This document shows, one piece after another, positions 49,790 through 57,677 of a DNA stretch of 64,000 bases. Positions within the stretch are counted from its first letter, which is position 1, and every line of letters starts with the position of its first letter. Location of the stretch: positions 2,867,518 through 2,931,517 of the forward strand of contig NZ_KK037166.1 of NCBI RefSeq assembly GCF_000568255.1, read 5' to 3'. The DNA is from Kutzneria sp. 744 (GTDB taxonomy: Bacteria > Actinomycetota > Actinomycetes > Mycobacteriales > Pseudonocardiaceae). The notes under the pieces are model-generated. The model was not told where the DNA came from. It was given only the letters and a program-made list of their open reading frames with translations, and ran no database searches. Made by a program: the position numbers and the translations under genes.

Positions 49790-49900
49790 CTGGGGACTTC
49801 CTGCGGCCAAAGATCGCGTCGGACTGCGCCTGAGCCCAGACCGAATCGATCCGCGACACGTCCAGGATCCAACGCCAGCAGTGGACGGCTTCCTTGCCTC
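49790..49900 (-). pseudogene. Remnant of toxin C-terminus (copy B)
   Basis: A reverse-strand frame reads DVSRIDSVWAQAQSDAIFG, matching the YAQAQSRPIFG end of the toxin fragment at 50411-50745 at DNA level too (GCTCAGGC.CAGTCC). It lies directly upstream of the split immunity copy, reproducing the toxin-then-immunity order. Nothing else of the toxin is left. The rest of 49691-50122 shows no gene. Confidence 0.45.
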
Positions 49901-50078
49901 CAGCCCACGCTCAGTGCGCAACTGGGGTTCGAGAACATCGGCGTCTTCGCAGATCGCTCACGGTTGGATTGCCCCCTGGTACCCAGGATCTCCATGTTCC
50001 TGCCCAGGTTGCCTGCATCAGCAAGCAGAGCTAACCCGGAGTTCGACGCTTAGCGTCCACTCCGGACAGACAGCGGCA

Positions 50079-50107
50079 TGTCCGGGCACCGAGATGGCAC
50101 CCGGACA
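50079..50107. terminator. Hairpin after the immunity-like gene
   Basis: The arms TGTCCGGG and CCCGGACA surround a 13-base loop. It lies just downstream of the stop of the leftward immunity-like gene (50123), a fitting place for a terminator. Confidence 0.5.
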
Positions 50108-50122
50108 GACCACGCCGGTCAG

Positions 50123-50389
50123 TCAGCCCTTCATCTGCGCTTTGAAGCGGCGGGTCAGGACCTCCGCATAGAGCTCGACTTCCCTCTCCTCGATCCGCTC
50201 CGCGTCCCGGTTCATCGATCCGTGGCTGATGCGGCTGAGAATGGTGCTCTTCTCCCACACCAGCCTTGGCGAGAAGAACTCCTCCAGCGGTAGGCCCGAA
50301 TCCGGACCCCAGGATCGAACAAGTCCGTAGGGATTGTCCCCGGGATCGAGATCCGACACGATCAGGTAGTAGCGATATTCCCGTTCCAT
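50123..50389 (-). CDS. Small immunity-like protein (copy A)
   Basis: An 88-residue cytoplasmic protein from ATG 50389, with GGGAG just upstream. It begins MEREYRYYLIVSDLDPG and continues GLVRSWGPDSGLPLEEFFSP, RISHGSMNRDAERIEE. It starts about 21 bp after the end of the toxin fragment on the same strand, the standard place for an immunity gene, and a degenerate paralogue lies behind a second toxin remnant. The immunity role is inferred from this order. I do not recognise a named family. Confidence 0.65.
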   Translation of the reverse strand: MEREYRYYLIVSDLDPGDNPYGLVRSWGPDSGLPLEEFFSPRLVWEKSTILSRISHGSMNRDAERIEEREVELYAEVLTRRFKAQMKG

Positions 50390-50410
50390 GGCGTCTCCCA
50401 CCCTAGGCGG

Positions 50411-50745
50411 CTAACCCGACTTTGATCGCCCGTCCGGAAACGGCACGTCGCCGAAGATCGGCCTGGACTGTGCCTGAGCATAGAGGATCGCCATCTCCGA
50501 TACCCCCGACAGCCGGGTCAAATCGTACCAACCGTGCTCGATCGTCTTGGCCGCCAGGCCGGCTTCGGTATGCAGCTGGAGCTCGAATACCTGGTTCGCC
50601 GCCGGGTTGAGCAGCGTCAGGTTGATCCCGCGGTACTCGAAGTTGTCCTTGTTCTGACGCCACTTGTTTTCAGCACCTCGAGCTTGAAATCGGCCGCTTT
50701 GAGCTTATCGGTCGTCTGCTCGGCCAGAACCGCGTAGCCCTTATG
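50411..50745 (-). pseudogene. Polymorphic-toxin C-terminal fragment, RelA/SpoT-like (copy A)
   Basis: Two frames must be joined. One reads GYAVLAEQTTDKLKAADFKL; the other reads NKWRQNKDNFEYRGINLTLL, then FELQLHTEAGLAAKTIEHGW and ends at TAG 50411-50413. The YRGIN...FELQLHT...EHGWYD order resembles the YRGIH...EVQIRT...EH..Y order of RelA/SpoT nucleotidyltransferase domains, which occur as secreted or intracellular toxins. The upstream part is missing, so only about the last 110 residues remain. The relation to RelA/SpoT is tentative. Confidence 0.5.
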
Positions 50746-50815
50746 CTGTTTCCTTCGCGGCGCAGCGGGTCGCGGGCGACTGTCATGAATCGGCGGGCTG
50801 GTTCGTCAGAGGGGT

Positions 50816-51676
50816 ATGGACGAGCGGGAGTTCCTGGCGGAGCGGTTCGAGGCGCATCGGGGGCGGCTGCGGGCGGTGGCGTATCGGATGCTGGGGTCGG
50901 TGGCGGATGCCGAGGATGCGGTGCAGGAGGCGTGGCTGCGGCTGGCGCGGGTGGACGCGGCGGAGGTGGCGAACCTGGGTGGGTGGCTGACGACGGTGGT
51001 CGGCCGGGTGTGCCTGGACGTGCTGAAGCATCGGAGGGCGGTGCGGGAGGAGCCGCTGGAGACGCACGTGCCGGATCCGATCGTGGCGGAGGATCCGGCG
51101 GAGGAGGCGGTGCTGGCGGACTCGGTGGGACTGGCGCTGCTGGTGGTGCTGGAGACGCTGACGCCGGCGGAGCGGCTGGCGTTCGTGCTGCACGACATGT
51201 TCGGGGTGCCGTTCGAGGAGATCGCGCCGATCGTGCGGCGGACGCCGGCCAATGCCACGCAGCTGGCCAGCCGGGCGCGACGGAGGGTGCGTGGGGCGGC
51301 GAGGCCGGATGGGGACCTGCCGGCGCAGCGGGAGGTGGTGGACGCCTTCATGGCGGCGTCGAGGGCGGGGGACTTCGAGGCGCTGCTGGCGGTGCTGGAC
51401 CCGGCCGTGGTGCTACGGGTGGACTTCGGCCCCTCCGGACCGTCGAAGTTGGTGCGAGGCGCCGAAGACGTGGCGGGACAGGCCCTGCTCTACGCCCGTG
51501 GGGCGGCCGGAGCCCGGCACGTGGTGATCAACGGCGCGGCCGGCATCGTGCCCATGGTCGGCGGCAAGGCCCGCGCCGTCTTCTCCCCCACAGTCCGCGC
51601 CGGCCGCATCATAGAGATCAACATCCTCGCCGACCCCGACCGCCTCGCCAACCTCAATCTCCCCCCTCTCGCCTGA
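50816..51676 (+). CDS. ECF41-type sigma factor (SigJ-like) with SnoaL-like C-terminal domain
   Basis: A 286-residue extracytoplasmic-function sigma factor. Region 2 is LRAVAYRMLGSVADAEDAVQ, EAWLRL; region 4 is LTPAERLAFVLHDMFGVPFE and TPANATQLASRARRRVR. The C-terminal third (residues about 180-286) is an NTF2/SnoaL-like domain (VVDAFMAASRAGDFEALLAV) with a DPDRLANL end corresponding to the NPDKL motif of ECF41. In this class the fused domain replaces a separate anti-sigma factor. It starts at ATG 50816 after AGAGGGG. Group members often control nearby oxidoreductase or hydrolase genes. Confidence 0.88.
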   Translation: MDEREFLAERFEAHRGRLRAVAYRMLGSVADAEDAVQEAWLRLARVDAAEVANLGGWLTTVVGRVCLDVLKHRRAVREEPLETHVPDPIVAEDPAEEAVLADSVGLALLVVLETLTPAERLAFVLHDMFGVPFEEIAPIVRRTPANATQLASRARRRVRGAARPDGDLPAQREVVDAFMAASRAGDFEALLAVLDPAVVLRVDFGPSGPSKLVRGAEDVAGQALLYARGAAGARHVVINGAAGIVPMVGGKARAVFSPTVRAGRIIEINILADPDRLANLNLPPLA

Positions 51677-51702
51677 TCTACGAGCCCCCAACACCACAGA
51701 GC

Positions 51703-51836
51703 GCTCGGCCCCGCCCCTGCCTCGCACGGTTGCTGGACTTTTTGAGGTCCGCCACCCAACTCGCCCCACCACCCGAGCCGACGCGGGCCTCGAAAAATCC
51801 AGCAAGGGCGAGGCAGGGGCTTAAAGGGGGCCGAGC
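51703..51836. repeat. Long imperfect inverted repeat (about 50-bp arms)
   Basis: The left arm (51703-51752) begins GCTCGGCC and contains GCCCCTGCCTCGC, TTGCTGGA and TTTTT. The right arm (51783-51836) mirrors it with AAAAATCCAGCAA, GCGAGGCAGGGGC and GGCCGAGC. The loop is about 30 bases. It lies 27 bp after the sigma factor stop and could be an unusually long terminator or a MITE-like element. The remainder of 51677-52018 shows no gene. Confidence 0.65.
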
Positions 51837-52018
51837 TGCCCCGCCGGAGGCGGGGCCAAACAAACACAGCCGCGCCACAAGCACAGCCACTGTCGGCGCG
51901 ACGTGTGGGCGGAATCGGGTGAAAGTGCTGTTCCGTCCGGCACACAAGCACAGGACCGGGTCGATGTGACCGATCCTCCCCTAGCGTCGGGGCACCGACA
52001 TCACAGTGGGAGGCGGGC

Positions 52019-53290
52019 ATGTCCGAGCACTCACGGCGCACTTTCCTTGCCGCGTCAGCGGGAGCGGCGGGGGCTGTGGCGGCCACGGGGCTGGCGGCGG
52101 CGCCGGCGGTGGCCGAGGCGAACGGGTCGATCAGACGGTTCCGGGTGAATGTGCCGCAGCGGGATCTGGACGATCTGTACCGGAGGCTGGCGGAGACGAA
52201 ATGGCCGTCGCCGGAGACGGTGGGCAGCCGGGATCAAGGGGTGCGACTGGAGACGATGAGGTCGCTGGTGCAGTACTGGCGGACCCGGTACGACTGGCGC
52301 AAGGTGGAGGCGAGGCTGAATGCCCTGCCGCAGTTCATGACCACGATCGACGGCCTGGACATCCACTTCCTGCACGTGCGGTCGAAGCACGCGGACGCGC
52401 TGCCGATGGTGGTCACGCACGGCTGGCCGGGGTCGGTTCTCGAGCTGCTGAAGGTGATCGAGCCGCTGACGGACCCGACGAAGCACGGGGGCAGCGCCAA
52501 GGACGCCTTCCATCTGGTGGTCCCGTCGATGCCGGGCTACGGCTTCTCGGGCAAGCCGACGACGCCGGGCTGGAATCCGGATCGCATCGCCCGGGCCTGG
52601 CAGACGCTGATGGCCCGGCTGGGCTACGAGCACTACGTCTCGCAGGGCGGCGACTGGGGCTCGGTGGTCTCGGACGTGCTGGCGCAACAGAAGCCGCCGG
52701 GCCTGCTCGGCATCCACGTGAACATGCCGGCGACGGTCCCGCCGGAGATCGCCCGCGCCCTCCAGGCCGGCGACCCGCCGCCGGCCGACCTGGCCCCGGA
52801 CGAGCTGACCGCCTTCAAGAAGATGAACGCCTTGTACACCAGGGGTTCCGGCTACGCGGGCATGATGGTGACACGCCCGCAGACCGTCGGCTACAGCCTG
52901 GCCGACTCGCCGGTGGGCCTCGCGGCGTGGATGTACGACAAGTTCGCGGACTGGACCTACAGCGACGGCGTGCCGGAGCGGTCGCTGACCCGGGACGAGA
53001 TGCTCGACGACATCAGCCTGTACTGGCTGACCGACACGGCCAACTCGGCTTCCCAGCTGTACTACGAGAACAACGCCAACAACTTCAACGCGGTGGACGT
53101 CTCGGTGCCGGCGGCGATCACGGTGTTCCCGGGCGAGATCTACCAGGCGCCTCGCAGCTGGGCGGAGCGGGCCTATCACAAGCTGGTCTACTTCAACAAG
53201 GTGGACAAGGGCGGGCACTTCGCCGCGTGGGAGGAACCGGAGCTGTTCACCACCGAGGTGCGGGCGGCGTTCCGGTTCCTGCGCCGCTAG
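52019..53290 (+). CDS. Tat-exported epoxide hydrolase (alpha/beta hydrolase, EHN family)
   Basis: A 423-residue alpha/beta hydrolase with a twin-arginine signal peptide (SRRTFLAASAGAAGAVAATG). The EHN-type N-terminal region includes DLDDLYRRLAETKWP and VQYWRTRYDWRKVEARLN. The oxyanion motif is HGWPGS, the nucleophile Asp lies in SQGGDWGSVVS, and the catalytic His in KGGHFAAWEEPELF. This corresponds to juvenile-hormone/microsomal-type epoxide hydrolases. ATG 52019 follows GGGAGG. It ends in a 4-bp convergent overlap with the VOC gene. Confidence 0.9.
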   Translation: MSEHSRRTFLAASAGAAGAVAATGLAAAPAVAEANGSIRRFRVNVPQRDLDDLYRRLAETKWPSPETVGSRDQGVRLETMRSLVQYWRTRYDWRKVEARLNALPQFMTTIDGLDIHFLHVRSKHADALPMVVTHGWPGSVLELLKVIEPLTDPTKHGGSAKDAFHLVVPSMPGYGFSGKPTTPGWNPDRIARAWQTLMARLGYEHYVSQGGDWGSVVSDVLAQQKPPGLLGIHVNMPATVPPEIARALQAGDPPPADLAPDELTAFKKMNALYTRGSGYAGMMVTRPQTVGYSLADSPVGLAAWMYDKFADWTYSDGVPERSLTRDEMLDDISLYWLTDTANSASQLYYENNANNFNAVDVSVPAAITVFPGEIYQAPRSWAERAYHKLVYFNKVDKGGHFAAWEEPELFTTEVRAAFRFLRR

Positions 53291-53703
53291 GGCTTTTCCT
53301 GAACGATCCAGGTGTTGCCGTCCGGGTCGGCGAAGTCGAGGACGCTGGCGTAGGGACGGCGTTCGGGGTCGACGCCGGGCACGAAGTCGCCCTGCCAGTC
53401 GGCGGAAGCCTTGTGGCGCACCGCCGACACGCTCACGCCACGGGTGCTGAGCGCGGCATGGGCGGCCTCGATGTCCGGCACGGCCAGGTAGTTGGCCCGG
53501 GCGGAACCCGGCGCCGCGTCGGTCAGCCCGAGTCCGAATTGGACGGAGGCGGCGGAGCCGGGCGGGGTGACCTGCACGACCCGGAAGGACGGGGTGGGCT
53601 GGTAGTCGACGTCCAGCGCGAAGCCGACCCGGTCCACGTAGAACCGCAGGGCCCGGTCGACGTCGCCGACGGGAAGGGTGAGCACCTCGATGCGGAAGTC
53701 CAT
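53287..53703 (-). CDS. VOC (glyoxalase/bleomycin-resistance)-family protein
   Basis: A 138-residue protein made of two VOC half-barrels: IEVLTLPVGDVDRALRFYVD and the C-terminal ASVLDFADPDGNTWIVQE with a metal-ligand-like position. The VOC family includes metal-dependent isomerases, dioxygenases and drug-binding resistance proteins; nothing identifies the subtype. It is on the same strand as, and 63 bp after, the SDR gene. Confidence 0.85.
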   Translation of the reverse strand: MDFRIEVLTLPVGDVDRALRFYVDRVGFALDVDYQPTPSFRVVQVTPPGSAASVQFGLGLTDAAPGSARANYLAVPDIEAAHAALSTRGVSVSAVRHKASADWQGDFVPGVDPERRPYASVLDFADPDGNTWIVQEKP

Positions 53704-53766
53704 CACTTGCCTCGCTTGATGACGATGGGCGGGATCGGGCCGAGCACGGGCACGGTGGTAGTCATC

Positions 53767-54429
53767 TCACACCAGCGGTTCCCCACCGTCGATGCCCAGC
53801 GAGGCGCCGGTCATGAAGGTGGCATCGAGGGCGAACAGGACGGCACGGGCGATGTCTTCGGGAGCACCGATGCGGCGCGCGGGGTTGGTGGCGGAACGCG
53901 TGGCGAACAGGGTGGCCTTGGCCTCCGGGCCGAGGGCGTCATAGGCGCCGGTGTCGATGGTGCCGGGCGACACGGCGTTGACGCGGATGGGCGCGAGCTC
54001 AACGGCAAGGCCGCGAACGATGGCGTCGAGGGCGGCGTTGGTGCCGCCGACGGCGAGCATGCCGGGCATCACCTTGCGCGCGGAAGCGCCGGACAGGAAC
54101 ACGAAGGAGCCGTCGGCGGGCATCAGCGGCGCGAAGTGCCTGGCCAGGAAGATCGGCGCGATCGCCTTGACACCGAAGGACGCCAGCACCGCCTCCCGGG
54201 TCAACGTCTCGACGGTCCCACGGGCCCGGGCCGACGCGGTCGACACGACGTGATCGACGTGGCCCAGCCGCGCGGCCAGGGCTGCGATGCTGGCCTCGTC
54301 GGTGACGTCGACCTCGTCCCGGCCGGCGACGACAACGGTGGCGCCGGCCTTCGTGGCGACTTCGACGACGGCATGGGCGATGCCGGAGCTGCGGCCGATG
54401 ACCAGGACGGTACGGTTCTCCAGAGCCAT
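53767..54429 (-). CDS. SDR-fold protein lacking the catalytic Tyr and Lys
   Basis: A 220-residue SDR. The nucleotide motif is VLVIGRSSGIAHAVVE (last Gly of GxxxGIG replaced by Ala). The serine block is VFLSGASARK. The YxxxK position reads VGGTN, so both catalytic residues are missing, while IRVNAVSPGTIDTGAY and FMTGASLGIDGGEPLV are normal. This divergent type is common in Actinobacteria and may bind NAD(P) without standard dehydrogenase chemistry. ATG 54429 is one base after the DUF427 stop, placing it in the NhaA operon. Confidence 0.85.
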   Translation of the reverse strand: MALENRTVLVIGRSSGIAHAVVEVATKAGATVVVAGRDEVDVTDEASIAALAARLGHVDHVVSTASARARGTVETLTREAVLASFGVKAIAPIFLARHFAPLMPADGSFVFLSGASARKVMPGMLAVGGTNAALDAIVRGLAVELAPIRVNAVSPGTIDTGAYDALGPEAKATLFATRSATNPARRIGAPEDIARAVLFALDATFMTGASLGIDGGEPLV

Positions 54430-54430
54430 G

Positions 54431-55285
54431 TCAGTTTCCCTTCGAGGACAGTTCATCGGCGTCAAGGCCACGGTCGACACCGTGCGGCACAACGGTCTGG
54501 CCGGGGGCCAGGGACAGCTTCCGGTCGTCCAGCCAGACGTCGACGACGTCCGGCTCGAACGAGATCATGCCGGACACGGCGGCGACCTCCGGCCACGCGT
54601 CCGGGTAGCCCCAGGCGGCACGGCGACGGGCGCCGATGTCGTAGTAGCTGGCCAAACCCTTGTAGGGACAGAAGGTCTGACCCTCGACCGACTCCAAAGC
54701 AGCCATATTCACGTCCTCACTCCGGACGTACCACCGGACGTCGAAGCCGGATTCGTACAGTGCCAACGGGGTGTGCGTGTCGGCGATCACCCGGTCGCCG
54801 TCGCGGACGACGAGGTGCCGGGAGGTCTTGCGGATGTCGACCCGGTGGTACATGTCGGCGGCGTGCCCGAAGATCCGCTCGTCCTCCTCGTAGAAGGCGT
54901 CCATGGCCCGCCAAGCGAAGGCAACCTGGTTCCGCAGAACCGAGGCGTGCGAAGGAAGATCGCTGAACTGCCACGCGGCGTGGGGCTTGTCCGCAACGGA
55001 GAACCACGCCGTGGCACCGAGATCCTTGTGCGTGGTCGTCCGGGTCTCCACTGACAAAAAGCCCTCGACCACATCGGACAGTGGGAAGTACGCCACCGGA
55101 TACTTCCCCGGCTCGTGCAGGAGCACGACGTCCTCGCTGTCGGCAATCCACTCCCCGCCCAGCCGCACCCGCATCCGGCGGCGCAGCGGCTCCACGAACA
55201 ACAGCCGCTCGGGCAGCGGCTCCGGCGTCAGGAAGTGTCCGACTGCCTTGCTGGACAACGGTCCTTGCTGCCATGCCAATCCCAT
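54431..55285 (-). CDS. DUF427-domain protein (two copies of the domain)
   Basis: A 284-residue cytoplasmic protein with DUF427-type beta elements repeated twice: RVRLGGEWIADSEDVVLLHE, PVAYFPLSDV in the first half, and HLVVRDGDRVIADTHTPLAL, FCPYKGLASYYDI in the second. GAGGAG precedes ATG 55285. It lies 16 bp after the NhaA-fusion stop and one base before the SDR start. The function of DUF427 is unknown. Confidence 0.88.
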   Translation of the reverse strand: MGLAWQQGPLSSKAVGHFLTPEPLPERLLFVEPLRRRMRVRLGGEWIADSEDVVLLHEPGKYPVAYFPLSDVVEGFLSVETRTTTHKDLGATAWFSVADKPHAAWQFSDLPSHASVLRNQVAFAWRAMDAFYEEDERIFGHAADMYHRVDIRKTSRHLVVRDGDRVIADTHTPLALYESGFDVRWYVRSEDVNMAALESVEGQTFCPYKGLASYYDIGARRRAAWGYPDAWPEVAAVSGMISFEPDVVDVWLDDRKLSLAPGQTVVPHGVDRGLDADELSSKGN

Positions 55286-55301
55286 GACTTCATCTCCTCG
55301 T

Positions 55302-57101
55302 TCAGGCTGTCGCGAAGGCGACGGCGTGGGTTCGTGCGGTCTCGATGGCGCCGTTGAGCGAGGCCAGGTCCTGCGGCCCGTCGTGACGGCGACCGTTGAT
55401 GAAAAACGTTGGTGTGCCGGCAACTCCACTGAGGTCGGCCGACTCGACGTCCCGCGCCACGCGGGCCTCGACGCGGCGCAGGTCGTCGCGGAACCGGTCG
55501 ATGTCCAGGCCCAGCATGGCGGCATAGGTGACGACGTCCTCCAGACCGAGGTCGGTCTGGTTGGCCAGCAACATGTCGTGCATGTCCCAGAACGCGCCCT
55601 GCTCCCCTGCCGCCTCCGCCGCTTCGGCGGCCAGCTGCGCGTGCGGGTGCACGTCGGGCAGCGGCAGATGCCGCCACACGTAACGGATGTCCGCGTTGTC
55701 GGCCAACAGCTCCCGAGCGGTCGGGGCGGCCATCGCCGTCCACGGACACTCGAAGTCCCCGTACTCCACGACGGTCACCGCGGCGTCGAAAGGCCCCCGC
55801 ACGTGATCACGCTCGACGTCGACCGCCGGCACGAGATCCGTGAGCTGGCGGGCTTTCCCCAGCAGTACACGGGTCCGCATCGGATCGGGCAAGGCGGCTG
55901 TCACGCGGTAGACGACGAAGCTCAGCGCGGAAGCCCCGACAGCGGCGGCAAGGACGCCGACCTTGGCCTGATCCAACAGCGGCCCGGTGAAAGCGAGGTC
56001 GGCGATCAGCAGCGACACCGTGAATCCGACGCCGGCGATCGAACCGCTGCCCAGCACGGCCGCCCATCCGACCGGCGGCCGCAACGCCCCGCCGCTCAGC
56101 TTGGTGACCAGCCACGAAGCTCCGACCACGGCGATCGGCTTGCCCAGCACGTAGGCGGCGACGATGCCGACGGTGATCGGCGTGATCAGCTGCCGCATGT
56201 CGAGCGTGATCCCGGCGTTGGCCAGCGCGAACAGCGGCACCACGACCAGGCCGGTCATGCGGTGCAACACGTGCTGGAGCCGAGCGTTGACCGACAACGT
56301 CGACGCCAGCCCCATGGTCGCCGTCCGCGCCAGCTCCGGCGTCGGCTGCTCACGGAACAGCCGCACCAACGTCGTCGCCTCGATCAGCGCGTTCCGCCGG
56401 GGCAGGTGCGCCGAGGTCGCGAGGCCGACGGCGAGCCCGGCCACCACCGGGTCGATGCCCGACGCCAACAGTCCGCCCCACACCGTCAACGTCAACACGG
56501 CGAACACCGGCATCCGCCGTCGGAAGATCAGCACGCCGCCGTAGGCCAGGGCGGCGACGGCCAGCCCGAGCGGCCGGATCTCACCGCTGTAGGCCACGGC
56601 GATGACCACCAGCGCGACGATGTCGTCCACCACGAACACGGTCAGCACGAACGTGCGGATCCGGTCCGGCAGGCCGCGCCCGACCACGCTGAACACGCCC
56701 AGCGCCAACGCGGTGTCGGTGGACATGGCCGCGCCCCAGCCGTGCGCGCCGAGCCCGCCGCCGTTGATGCCGAGGTAGATCAGCACCGGCAGCGCCATGC
56801 CGGCCAGGCCGGCGGCCACGGGCAGGATCAGGCGGCGGTGGTCACGCAGGTCGCCGAGGTCGATCTCGCGCCGCGCCTCCAGCCCGACGACGAGGAAGAA
56901 CAGCGTCATCAGCCCGCTGTTGACCCAGTCCCGCAGGCTCAGCGCCGCCGACAGCGGCCCGAGCCGCACGTCCAGCGGCAGCGCCCAGAACTCGACGTAG
57001 GCCGACGGGGCGAGGTTTGCCCAGGTCAGGGCCAGCGCGATGGCGGCAACGAGCACACCGGCGCCGCCGGTGGCGGTCCGTCGCGGAGACATCGTCATCA
57101 T
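55302..57101 (-). CDS. Na+/H+ antiporter NhaA fused to a thioredoxin/DsbA-like domain
   Basis: A 599-residue protein. Residues 1-400 are a 12-helix NhaA antiporter with the ion-binding aspartates in FVVDDIVALVVIAVAYSG and the NhaA texts STDTALALGV and GSGSIAGVGFTVSLLIADLA. Residues about 420-599 form a DsbA/thioredoxin-like domain (VTVVEYGDFECPWTAMAA, cis-Pro loop GVAGTPTFFINGR). The redox site is CPWT: the second Cys of CxxC is lost. The NhaA-thioredoxin fusion is known in Actinobacteria. ATG 57101 and nearby in-frame ATGs at 57098 and 57092 are all possible. It heads a leftward operon. Confidence 0.9.
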   Translation of the reverse strand: MMTMSPRRTATGGAGVLVAAIALALTWANLAPSAYVEFWALPLDVRLGPLSAALSLRDWVNSGLMTLFFLVVGLEARREIDLGDLRDHRRLILPVAAGLAGMALPVLIYLGINGGGLGAHGWGAAMSTDTALALGVFSVVGRGLPDRIRTFVLTVFVVDDIVALVVIAVAYSGEIRPLGLAVAALAYGGVLIFRRRMPVFAVLTLTVWGGLLASGIDPVVAGLAVGLATSAHLPRRNALIEATTLVRLFREQPTPELARTATMGLASTLSVNARLQHVLHRMTGLVVVPLFALANAGITLDMRQLITPITVGIVAAYVLGKPIAVVGASWLVTKLSGGALRPPVGWAAVLGSGSIAGVGFTVSLLIADLAFTGPLLDQAKVGVLAAAVGASALSFVVYRVTAALPDPMRTRVLLGKARQLTDLVPAVDVERDHVRGPFDAAVTVVEYGDFECPWTAMAAPTARELLADNADIRYVWRHLPLPDVHPHAQLAAEAAEAAGEQGAFWDMHDMLLANQTDLGLEDVVTYAAMLGLDIDRFRDDLRRVEARVARDVESADLSGVAGTPTFFINGRRHDGPQDLASLNGAIETARTHAVAFATA

Positions 57102-57122
57102 GGCTTCTAACCTCTCTAACCG

Positions 57123-57168
57123 ACTTGACCAGTTAGATCGAAACATGGTCTGATATAACCTGTCAAGT
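57123..57168. promoter_or_regulatory. Inverted repeat in the NhaA/ABATE divergent gap
   Basis: The arms ACTTGACCAGTTA (57123-57135) and TAACCTGTCAAGT (57156-57168) match at 11 of 13 positions. On the NhaA strand the second arm contains a consensus -35, TTGACA. On the other strand TATAAC is a fair -10. The site could bind a regulator of both directions. Confidence 0.5.
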
Positions 57169-57187
57169 GCGAGATTGGAGGTTAGGA

Positions 57188-57663
57188 ATGACGGACGAGA
57201 CACTGCTGCTGGACCTGCTCAACACGACCCCCGTCGTGGAGGGCACGCAGCGTGACACCCTCGACAACGCCGAGGCCGGCCACGCATGGCTGCGGGAACA
57301 CGACCAGGAGCCCACCGACGACGAGTGGCAGGCCCTGGTCAGCGCCCGAAACGCGCTCCAGGACGTCGTGCGCGGGCACTCCGCGCCACAATCTCTGCGC
57401 CCCTACGTCGACGGCATCGCTACCGGGCGTCACTGGCCGAGGAGGGCATCGCCTGAACGCTCGACCTGCGCGGACGACTGCCGCGCTCGGCCGTGCTGCT
57501 GGACAAGCTGCGCACCGACAACCCGCGCTGCGCGCGTGCGCACCGGAGTGCCGACTGTCCTGATCGCCACAGCAAGCCGAACAGCGCCCGCTGGTGCTCG
57601 ATGGCCGTGTGCGGCAACCGCATGAAGGCCCGCCGGCACTACCAGCGCACCCGCCAGGGCTGA
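57188..57663 (+). pseudogene. ABATE/CGNR zinc-finger regulator, broken
   Basis: The N-terminal ABATE-like domain reads MTDETLLLDLLNTTPVVEGT and AGHAWLREHDQEPTDDEWQA. After about 57410 the text continues in a second frame (RASLAEEGIA, then TLDLRGRLPRSAVLLDKLRT) interrupted by TGA 57454-57456 where relatives have Trp. It ends in further frames with CAPECRLS and SKPNSARWCSMAVCGNRMKA. At least two frameshifts and one nonsense codon inactivate it. It probably once regulated the divergent NhaA operon or the MOSC gene that follows 14 bp later. Confidence 0.8.
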
Positions 57664-57677
57664 AGGAGCCGAAGACC

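Noticed and set aside
57454-57456. TGA in the ABATE/CGNR gene as a possible selenocysteine codon.
   Set aside because: Relatives have Trp there and the gene carries further frameshifts, so it is a nonsense mutation in a pseudogene.
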